A stretch of 42,041 bases of DNA, taken from positions 1 to 42,041 of the forward strand of contig JAJRVW010000036.1 in the NCBI GenBank assembly GCA_024277115.1, read 5' to 3'. The notes beneath the pieces are model-generated. The model did not search any database. It was given only the letters and a program-made list of their open reading frames with translations, and was not told where the DNA came from. This stretch comes from Calditrichota bacterium. Lineage in GTDB: Bacteria > Calditrichota > Calditrichia > Calditrichales > J004. A program made the translations under genes and the position numbers. Below, one piece after another: positions 36,510 through 42,041 of this stretch (position 1 is its first letter; every line of letters begins with the position of its first letter).

Positions 36510-38765
36510 CAGGCCATCGCCTATTTTAAATTTATTTTGGCCGATGACAACCTGCCGCTTTTTAACCTGGCAAAAGATATTGTATCGCGCCCAAAGCTGA
36601 CCTTATCCACGCAAGCGCGGCGCATGCTTTTTTCCACCGGGCTGCCCTATTTTAAGGGCGAGGCTTTTAGAAAATTTTTATCGGATTACCTTAAGGAAGA
36701 TTGTGCCCTGTTAAACGAGGAAACAACCCTGCAAATTATCCGCGATGCAAAGGGTGATGAAAATCTTGAGGCCATTTATAAAATCCTTAAGACAGAGGTG
36801 AAAGCATTGGTTGACAATGTTTTGCCCACCGATAGTTTTATCCCGTCTTTGTTTAATTTACTGGCCGAGTACGGCATCCATCACCCAACGCGATACAAGC
36901 GGGTACGCCAGCTTATCGTCCGTTACCAACTTACCTACCACATCCCGGCGCTTGTAAAAACAGCACACAAAGCACGGATTAAAATGCTTGACGGTTTTAG
37001 GCGTTGGTTGGGCGAAAACCAGCCTGTGGCCGTGGATGTGGAGACCAGCGAAGAATACGAATGGGGTGAAGTGATCACTTTTGAAGAGGAAATTAGCTCC
37101 GAGGACCGCGCATCCATTTTGGCCGGGATTTCCGAATCGTCTATAATCCGTGAAGCTATATTTTTGCTGTCCAGTGGGAGCATGGTGCGTTTGTACGATA
37201 TTCCACTCGGCGGTATCTGGGTCAGTTTTATGGAAGAACATCCCAACGAAACATTCTATCGCCTCTCGGTGCAAACCCGTTATCAGGGTTCGTATGATTT
37301 GGTTTTATGTCTTAATAAAAAATTTACCCACGATGGCCTGCGTGATGAAATAAACTGGTTGATCCATATCAGCACATCTAAAAGTGGCGAAAACCTTGTG
37401 GATAATTTTGGCGGTTACTGGCAGGCCTATAAAATGTGGACGAAAGAGTATTTGCCCAGCAATTCCATCGAAAAATTTATTGAGCGGACTTACCGAAAAA
37501 ACAGCGCAGAGGCCAGAAAGCGGCTTTATTTTCTGTGGCCGTTTTTTGTGTGGTCGGCAGCCTGGGCGCATGTTCAGTTTTGGCGCAGGACAAATTTTAC
37601 CATGGAACTTGCCGATAAATCGATTGGCAATATTGTTATCCCAAGCCACGATTATCAAACGGGCATTAAACATATTTCCATCCAAAACAGGGTTAAATCG
37701 ACCAATTTAAAAATGCTTTTGATTGATTTTCATAAACAATTTGTGGAGGGGGCAGAAGCGGATCACGAAGTATTGCGCCAGGGTTCGGTTTGGCAATTTA
37801 TCTTTTCGGCGGTGCTAAATTCCGAGGGCGAGGAGCGTGGCATTGAGTTGTTAGAGGATGTTATCGGGGCAAGTTCCGAAGCGGAAGAAGTCCATCGTGA
37901 AGCGCAGCTTTATATTAAAAAATATCAGGAAAATGGCTATTTGCCAAAACGTCTTTATTTTGCCATTCGGCGATTTGAGCGTTGGAGTTTGATAAATAAA
38001 GAGGCGGCCTTAAGCGCCCAGGCCCGCACCTTAAACGAACTTTACGACACCTATCGTTTGATCGATATCGAAAAAAAATATCCCGAAACGCGTCCCAATT
38101 TTTTCCTGCACACAGTCTTTACCGATTCGTCCGATAAATTTAAATCGGCGCTTTTTAACATTGTCCAAAAGCAACATGACGAATACTATTCTGCCGAGGA
38201 TGGCGTCGCGCTGATTTCGCAACTAAAAAACGAGTTTGAACTGACCGAGAAAGAAGAGTTTTTCCTTGCGCGCCTTAGTTACCGGCACCTTAAACCGGAG
38301 GACACAGCGGAGTTTATCAGCCTGCAAAGCGAAGGGGAGCAGCGCGCCGATGTGGTTATCCGCTTGGAAGATTATGATGGCCTTTCCTACCTGGTACGCA
38401 AACCGGTTTCGCCTAAAGAAATTTCCCGTTTGCACCAGATTTTTATGGAAGCGCAGATGCCGGTCAGTTTTAGGCCGGAGCATAAATTTTTGGTGGCCAT
38501 CTCCGAGCGTGGCCATGTTATCGGCGGGTTATTTTACAGCTATATCGATGATCAGACGGTGTATATGGAAAAAATTGTCGTCTCCAACCGCTATCGCCGC
38601 AAGGGTATCAGCGAAGGCGTAATGCAGGAGTTTTTTAACCGTATGCGCAGCGAGCATATCGAGACGGTGACGACGGGTTTCTTCCGGCCGGAGTATTTTT
38701 ACCGTTTTGGTTTTAAGGTGGAGCGCAAGTATAGCGGCCTGGCAAAAGACCTTACTAAAGATTGA
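36510..38765 (+). CDS. C-terminal part of the split giant, with GNAT acetyltransferase domain
   Basis: This frame is identical to that of the preceding synthetase gene and begins directly after its TAA with QAIAYFKFILADDNLPLF, which looks like the inside of a domain. No Shine-Dalgarno precedes the first candidate starts (TTG 36537 or ATG 36624), which supports a continuation rather than a separate gene. About 600 residues are of no family I recognise, with many aromatics (GGIWVSFMEEHP, FLWPFFVWSAAWAHVQFW). The last 120 residues are a GNAT N-acetyltransferase: FLVAISERGHVIGGLFY, VYMEKIVVSNRYRRKGISEGVMQEF (acetyl-CoA loop RRKGIS) and FYRFGFKVE. A synthetase joined to GNAT suggests acyl activation and transfer in one chain, which is inference. 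The sequence is visibly more GC-rich than the Rhs region that follows. Confidence 0.8.
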   Translation, partial: QAIAYFKFILADDNLPLFNLAKDIVSRPKLTLSTQARRMLFSTGLPYFKGEAFRKFLSDYLKEDCALLNEETTLQIIRDAKGDENLEAIYKILKTEVKALVDNVLPTDSFIPSLFNLLAEYGIHHPTRYKRVRQLIVRYQLTYHIPALVKTAHKARIKMLDGFRRWLGENQPVAVDVETSEEYEWGEVITFEEEISSEDRASILAGISESSIIREAIFLLSSGSMVRLYDIPLGGIWVSFMEEHPNETFYRLSVQTRYQGSYDLVLCLNKKFTHDGLRDEINWLIHISTSKSGENLVDNFGGYWQAYKMWTKEYLPSNSIEKFIERTYRKNSAEARKRLYFLWPFFVWSAAWAHVQFWRRTNFTMELADKSIGNIVIPSHDYQTGIKHISIQNRVKSTNLKMLLIDFHKQFVEGAEADHEVLRQGSVWQFIFSAVLNSEGEERGIELLEDVIGASSEAEEVHREAQLYIKKYQENGYLPKRLYFAIRRFERWSLINKEAALSAQARTLNELYDTYRLIDIEKKYPETRPNFFLHTVFTDSSDKFKSALFNIVQKQHDEYYSAEDGVALISQLKNEFELTEKEEFFLARLSYRHLKPEDTAEFISLQSEGEQRADVVIRLEDYDGLSYLVRKPVSPKEISRLHQIFMEAQMPVSFRPEHKFLVAISERGHVIGGLFYSYIDDQTVYMEKIVVSNRYRRKGISEGVMQEFFNRMRSEHIETVTTGFFRPEYFYRFGFKVERKYSGLAKDLTKD

Positions 38766-38792
38766 TGATTTTTAGATTGTAATATTGTAAAA

Positions 38793-39545
38793 TTGATGAC
38801 CGGTTGGGATTGTTTCGGCGCTAGGTACTATGACCCGACTATTGGAAGGTTTCTTTCTGTAGATCCGTTGGCTGGTGCTTTTCCCAGTTGGACACCTTAT
38901 AATTACACGTTCAATAATCCAATAAACTTCATAGATCCACTTGGTTTAGCACCTGAAGCACTTGCAACAAAGTTCTATGATGAAGATGGAGAACTTGTAT
39001 ATGATGACGGAGTTGATAATGGCGTTGAAGTGCACACTACTAAGGATCTTATTAAAGAACATACAGAAGATGGCTCTACTGATTGGGTTGGTGTTGCAAA
39101 TGATGAAAGAAGTGACTTTAGGATTGTTGATCAAGACAAATATGATAGATATGTTGAAAAAACATCAAATTGGGTAAAAAACTTTACAGGTGCCCTTTTT
39201 GTTCGACATGAGGGACGCTTTAATTTTAACGCACGGTTTGAACCTAATTCTGGGGTTGGTCCATTAGAGTGGGTTGGAATGGGAAATTCATGGAACTATT
39301 TTCAACATATTATGAAAGGAAAAAAATATACAGTTGCTATGTATCGTACTTGGCTAAAAGCTGGAGGTTATCAGAAGTGGAAAAGACTTTCAAGTACGTA
39401 TAAGACTTATATAAAAAGTGGTCCATTTTTAGGTTCTTTTAGGTCAGGATTAGAAGGAAACCTAACTCCTCCAAGCAGGGGGATTATAAATTGGACTGGT
39501 TGGGCAATTGGTCTTGGCATAAGAAGTGTTTCAGGGCTTCCATAA
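38793..39545 (+). CDS. Truncated Rhs tip with unrecognised C-terminal toxin candidate
   Basis: About 250 residues. The first 50 are the end of an Rhs core: CFGARYYDPTIGRFLSVDPLAG, then YNYTFNNPINFIDPLGL, after which Rhs and related proteins switch to a variable toxin. The usual thousand or more upstream Rhs residues are missing; the frame begins 28 bp after the GNAT gene, with no ribosome site, so this is a displaced or remnant tip rather than a complete gene. A Tyr-to-Cys change in the DYFGARYYD motif also hints at decay. Residues about 55-250 contain hydrophilic sequence with many Trp, Tyr and Lys and match no toxin family I know. A GTG-started small membrane protein gene follows 15 bp later, in the position of an immunity gene. 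Confidence 0.75.
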   Translation: MMTGWDCFGARYYDPTIGRFLSVDPLAGAFPSWTPYNYTFNNPINFIDPLGLAPEALATKFYDEDGELVYDDGVDNGVEVHTTKDLIKEHTEDGSTDWVGVANDERSDFRIVDQDKYDRYVEKTSNWVKNFTGALFVRHEGRFNFNARFEPNSGVGPLEWVGMGNSWNYFQHIMKGKKYTVAMYRTWLKAGGYQKWKRLSSTYKTYIKSGPFLGSFRSGLEGNLTPPSRGIINWTGWAIGLGIRSVSGLP

Positions 39546-39547
39546 AA

Positions 39548-39553
39548 GAAGGA
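39548..39553 (+). promoter_or_regulatory. Ribosome site for the GTG-started gene
   Basis: GAAGGA, seven bases before GTG 39561 and just after the Rhs-tip stop at 39545. It supports the non-ATG start and coupling of the two genes. Confidence 0.55.
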
Positions 39554-39560
39554 CGAATTA

Positions 39561-39983
39561 GTGTTATTACAAAAAACAATATTTTTTTTATTTAGCATAA
39601 ATCTAATTAAGAATTTTATTTTTAATGTGATTTTTCCAGAATACTTTGAGAAAATAAAATGGAAAAAAATAGCAGAAATAGGACAAACCAAATATCATTT
39701 AAGAAAATATCCTTATAAAATATACTATTTGATTTCTTTATTCTTTGGTTTTTTATATAGTAACTTACCTGGATTTTGGTTGGGTTTATTTGTAATATTT
39801 TTAATAATGTTTTCTGTTGGTTTATTTGCACTTTTAATTTCATTATGGAATAATGAGAAAGATATTTATAATTATACAGAAAAAGATTTACCGCGTTTCG
39901 TACTTGAACATAAGATGTTTGCCTTATTTGAGCTAGCACTATTAATAGTGTGGATTTATTCTTGGAAAGACATTTTTATTTAA
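39561..39983 (+). CDS. Small membrane protein, candidate immunity protein for Rhs tip 1
   Basis: 140 residues with about three or four hydrophobic segments (near residues 5-25, 52-70, 72-95 and 118-136), so probably an inner-membrane protein. I recognise no family. It starts at GTG with GAAGGA at a good distance. Its place directly behind an Rhs-tip coding region, on the same strand, is that of an immunity gene in toxin-immunity pairs; if so, a membrane immunity protein would suggest a toxin acting at or through the membrane. The sequence is much more AT-rich than the chromosomal genes to the left, consistent with acquired DNA. A 100-bp repeat follows immediately. Confidence 0.6.
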   Translation: MLLQKTIFFLFSINLIKNFIFNVIFPEYFEKIKWKKIAEIGQTKYHLRKYPYKIYYLISLFFGFLYSNLPGFWLGLFVIFLIMFSVGLFALLISLWNNEKDIYNYTEKDLPRFVLEHKMFALFELALLIVWIYSWKDIFI

Positions 39984-40013
39984 ATTAAATATGTAGATTT
40001 AAAAATAGTTTAC

Positions 40014-40117
40014 CATGCTCCTGCGAAATTGCGCAAGCCACTCGGCGGGGCTCGCTTTTACATAATCGTGGGGTTATATAACACGGTAAAACTGTGTTCC
40101 CCTGGCGGTATACAACT
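40014..40117. repeat. Rhs-module repeat, copy A
   Basis: Shares ordered blocks with copy B at 41271-41388: GCGCAAG (40031-40037), GCTTTTACATAAT (40054-40066), and an identical 31-bp run at 40068-40098 (matching 41338-41368), followed by CGGTATA. It sits directly after the putative immunity gene of module 1, as copy B does after module 2. Within the 31-bp block, GTTATATAAC is self-complementary. Confidence 0.8.
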
Positions 40118-40182
40118 AATCCTATGGCGATGGAGTGATCAGTAATGCAGGAAACAACTGGGCGGCTTTGCTTGCCAATTAG

Positions 40183-41055
40183 CATATTACCCGAAACGAT
40201 ACGCGCTATTATTATGTAAAAGACCATTTGGGCAGCATCCGCCAAACCTGGAAAGAGAACGGCGCTATTGTAAACGGCCAGGATTATTACCCCTTTGGCG
40301 AGGTGTTAAGGCAATACACGGTAAGCAGCCCGATAGAGAAATACATGTTTACCGAAAAAGAGAGGGACAAAGAAACAGGTTATGATTATTTCGGCGCAAG
40401 GTACTATGACCCCGCTATTGGGCGGTGGCTGAGTGTGGATCCTGCTCTTTTAAAATGGTCCACATCTCGTATAATGCAACACCAATTATTCGGCTTATCT
40501 CCTTATGCATATGTAAGAAATAATCCCATAAATAGATTTGATCCTGATGGATATGTTGACTGGCCAAAAGTAGGATGGGGAGCCTTAACTTTTGGAAGTG
40601 GTGTTGTGGAAGCCGTAGCTGGCGGTGTTATTGCTGGAGGATCAAGTGTAACAATCGTTGGTGGTGTTGTCGGAGTCGCGTTTATGACTCATGGATTCGC
40701 AGTTGCAGGGTTTGGAATAGCTGAAATGACCAAAGGTTTTCAAGACATACAAACTGAAACACCAAGCGGGCCACTTGAAGCTATTGGCGAAGCCACAGGT
40801 GGAGAAACTGGTAAATCTGTTGGGAAAGCAGCAGACGCAACAATAAATGCAGCAAGTGGTGGAAATCCACTTAAGAATTTTAAAAACGCAAAAAATGCTT
40901 TACCAACCTCTGCAAAACAAGCTAAAAATACACCTGGCTATCAAAAAGAAGTTGCAAAGGAGTTAATCAAAGGAACGAGCACTGTAACATCTGAGGTTCA
41001 AGCTACCGATGCAATTATTGAAGTAGTTGATGATGATGAAAAGAAAAAAAAATAA
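40183..41055 (+). CDS. Truncated Rhs tip 2 with hydrophobic C-terminal toxin candidate
   Basis: The Rhs reading frame opens after a TAG at 40180-40182 and reads DTRYYYVKDHLGSIRQTW, then YYPFGEVLRQY, DYFGARYYDPAIGRWLSVDP and YAYVRNNPINRFDPDGYVDW, the conserved end of the Rhs core. The rest of an Rhs protein is absent, and no start codon with a ribosome site is seen, so it is a remnant or silent tip; TTG 40228 is the first in-frame start codon. The variable part (about 180 residues) starts with a glycine-rich hydrophobic segment (GWGALTFGSGVVEAVAGGVIAGG..IVGGVVGVAF), like the membrane-active pretoxin segments of Rhs toxins, then a Lys/Asn/Ala-rich end with DDDEKKKK. No known toxin domain is recognised. 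A small two-helix membrane protein follows. Confidence 0.75.
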   Translation, partial: HITRNDTRYYYVKDHLGSIRQTWKENGAIVNGQDYYPFGEVLRQYTVSSPIEKYMFTEKERDKETGYDYFGARYYDPAIGRWLSVDPALLKWSTSRIMQHQLFGLSPYAYVRNNPINRFDPDGYVDWPKVGWGALTFGSGVVEAVAGGVIAGGSSVTIVGGVVGVAFMTHGFAVAGFGIAEMTKGFQDIQTETPSGPLEAIGEATGGETGKSVGKAADATINAASGGNPLKNFKNAKNALPTSAKQAKNTPGYQKEVAKELIKGTSTVTSEVQATDAIIEVVDDDEKKKK

Positions 41056-41070
41056 TGCTGGAGGTTTGAA

Positions 41071-41253
41071 ATGAATAAGTCCCTTTTAAATGCAGTGGGC
41101 ATAGGTATTTTAGTTATAATTACAATCTCAGTTTTATTAACAATTACTGGAGTAATGGACGGTAAGCTTGGGGATTATATAATCATGATAACCAGCCTTG
41201 TAACTGCAGTTAGTATTACCATATATATTAGAAGAAACAAGAGACAGGAGTAG
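41071..41253 (+). CDS. Small two-helix membrane protein, candidate immunity protein 2
   Basis: 60 residues, two predicted transmembrane helices (about 8-27 and 35-52) with a basic C-terminus (RRNKRQE), so probably inserted with the tail in the cytosol. GGAGG at 41060-41064 is a strong ribosome site. It starts 15 bp after the second Rhs tip, the position expected of an immunity gene, and is followed by repeat copy B. It resembles no named family to me; a short membrane peptide of another role is possible. Confidence 0.6.
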   Translation: MNKSLLNAVGIGILVIITISVLLTITGVMDGKLGDYIIMITSLVTAVSITIYIRRNKRQE

Positions 41254-41270
41254 GTTTAAGGAAGGGTTTT

Positions 41271-41408
41271 CCAGGCTCCCGCAGAATAGCGCAAGACCGC
41301 CCACCGGGAAAAAACATCCGGCGGGCTTTTACATAATGTGGGGTTATATAACACGGTAAAACTGTGTTTCCCTATCGGTATATAACCAACATTCATGTAA
41401 ACTTGCTT
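41271..41408. repeat. Rhs-module repeat, copy B, also left arm of a large inverted repeat
   Basis: Copy B of the module repeat (compare 40014-40117). Going right it holds CGCAAGACCGC (41290-41300), GCTTTTACATAA (41325-41336), the 31-bp block at 41338-41368, CGGTATATA (41376-41384) and ATGTAAACTTGCTT (41395-41408). Four of these recur in reverse complement and reverse order at 41708-41839. Confidence 0.8.
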
Positions 41409-41643
41409 TGGGCAGTCCGAAGGGAAAACGCGCATTGCTCACCCGCCTATCTTAACTGGGTTCATGGGCAAGGATAAGTTTAAACATTTCACGACGAATT
41501 AGGCGGCACTCGCAAACACGCGGTAGCCGCCTTCGTTTTTTAGGAACTTCGGCGGCCACCATCCAAGCCGGTGTTTCGCCGGTTTTTCTTTAGCTGCTTT
41601 TTCCCCGACAAGCCGGGACTTGCAGCCTGCCGGAAAATTTAGT

Positions 41644-41685
41644 GCAGCGTTCGCCGGAAGCCTTGAAACTGTAGGCAAACGCTGC
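41644..41685. repeat. Hairpin inside the inverted-repeat region
   Basis: GCAGCGTTCGCC at 41644-41655 and GGCAAACGCTGC at 41674-41685 are reverse complements at 11 of 12 positions, around an 18-nt loop. Other smaller stems (GCCGCC with GGCGGC near 41526-41556; CCGG pairs near 41560-41580) lie to its left. Confidence 0.6.
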
Positions 41686-41707
41686 TGGAAGAACTTCGAA
41701 TAACCGG

Positions 41708-41839
41708 AAGCAAGTTTACATAAAGACCACTTATATACCGCAGGGCGAACCGCGAACGTCTTTTTTTTTGCGAGGGGTTATATAAGTTGCGTTATGTAAA
41801 AGCGATACCCCGAGTTTTTACGGGGAGAGCGGTCTTGCG
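41708..41839. repeat. Right arm of the large imperfect inverted repeat
   Basis: Contains AAGCAAGTTTACAT (41708-41721), TATATACCG (41732-41740), TTATGTAAAAGC (41792-41803) and GCGGTCTTGCG (41829-41839), the reverse complements of four blocks of copy B in reversed order. Together the arms flank about 300 bp of GC-richer, hairpin-rich sequence. The pattern fits a recombination site, an element end, or a structured RNA. Confidence 0.75.
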
Positions 41840-42041
41840 TAACTTCGGGGAAACCCATAATCTTTCAATTAGTAAGTTTGGCAGTGAAGCGTCCTGAAAA
41901 AGGTTGACTGTTTTTAACGCTTTTTAATGTGTTTTTTACATTAAAAAGGGCTGTTCTTGTTCTTGTTTTTCAGCAGCGCTGCTGAAATTTTTTTTCGGGT
42001 AATACGCCTTCCATTTTTGCTGTAATTTACCCTGTTTTTCA

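Larger units (their letters stand above)
41254..42041. other. Non-coding accessory end of the window
   Basis: No supported ORF on either strand over nearly 800 bp. It contains the two repeat arms above, GC-rich hairpins between them, then from about 41880 a stretch with GCGTCCTGAAAAAGGTTGAC at 41889-41908, a perfect 11-bp hairpin CTTTTTAATGT / ACATTAAAAAG beginning near 41920, and the palindrome CAGCAGCGCTGCTG near 41972. The GTCCTGAAAAAGGTTGAC word resembles insertion-sequence ends, but no transposase is in the window. Confidence 0.5.

Noticed and set aside
41271-41839. CRISPR array or integron cassette array at the right end
   Set aside because: There are no regular short direct repeats with spacers, no cas genes, no integrase in the window, and no confident attC consensus; the element is recorded only as an inverted repeat.

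Overview
The window looks like chromosomal DNA of a Gram-negative bacterium of the FCB superphylum, most likely near Calditrichota, Ignavibacteria or a related candidate phylum. Three things support this. Two very large secreted proteins end in the SQNYPNPFNPST / NSPNPFNPST type of C-terminal sorting domain (type IX secretion / FlgD-Ig-like tails). There are many outer-membrane barrels and lipoproteins. DUF2851 and DUF4097 families, common in this group, are also present. The placement is an inference; no rRNA or other phylogenetic marker is in the window, and I saw no tRNA or CRISPR array.

Layout. 1-1723: a PTS EIIA-type regulatory protein and a polyprenyl diphosphate synthase whose frame is broken near 1520. 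1724-2135: a gene-free patch of nested inverted repeats. 2136-5584: NlpC/P60 lipoprotein, an XRE regulator facing a DUF2851 gene, a small DUF350 membrane protein and a lytic transglycosylase lipoprotein. 5750-15641: a same-strand block with a 2200-residue secreted beta-helix/FG-GAP protein, a FecR/Ig-like periplasmic protein and a putative outer-membrane barrel. 15860-18018: a glutaryl-CoA dehydrogenase-like enzyme overlapping an HD-GYP response regulator. 18608-21814: a secreted subtilisin-like protease with four PKD domains. 21957-29099: TPR lipoprotein (-), ComEC (+), alginate-export-type porin (-) and Tsp/Prc protease (-). 29681-33836: three exported or envelope genes on one strand: a bactofilin-like domain fused to an Omp85-like barrel, a protein of four repeats I do not recognise, and a DUF4097 protein. 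33987-38765: a giant acyl-CoA-synthetase-like plus GNAT protein split by one in-frame TAA. 38793-42041: an accessory end with two truncated Rhs tips, each followed by a small membrane-protein gene and then by a related ~100-bp repeat; the second repeat is also half of a large imperfect inverted repeat.

How it fits together. Most of the window concerns the cell envelope: peptidoglycan hydrolases, lipoproteins, barrels, cell-surface or secreted giants and envelope proteolysis. The secretion machinery for the two sorting-domain proteins is not in the window. The most unusual parts are the split synthetase/GNAT giant, the unrecognised four-repeat protein with its bactofilin-barrel neighbour, and the Rhs tip / small membrane protein / repeat modules at the right end, which look like stored toxin-immunity cassettes. 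Two broken frames (near 1520 and at 36507) could be real decay, recoding, or assembly errors; the sequence alone cannot decide.
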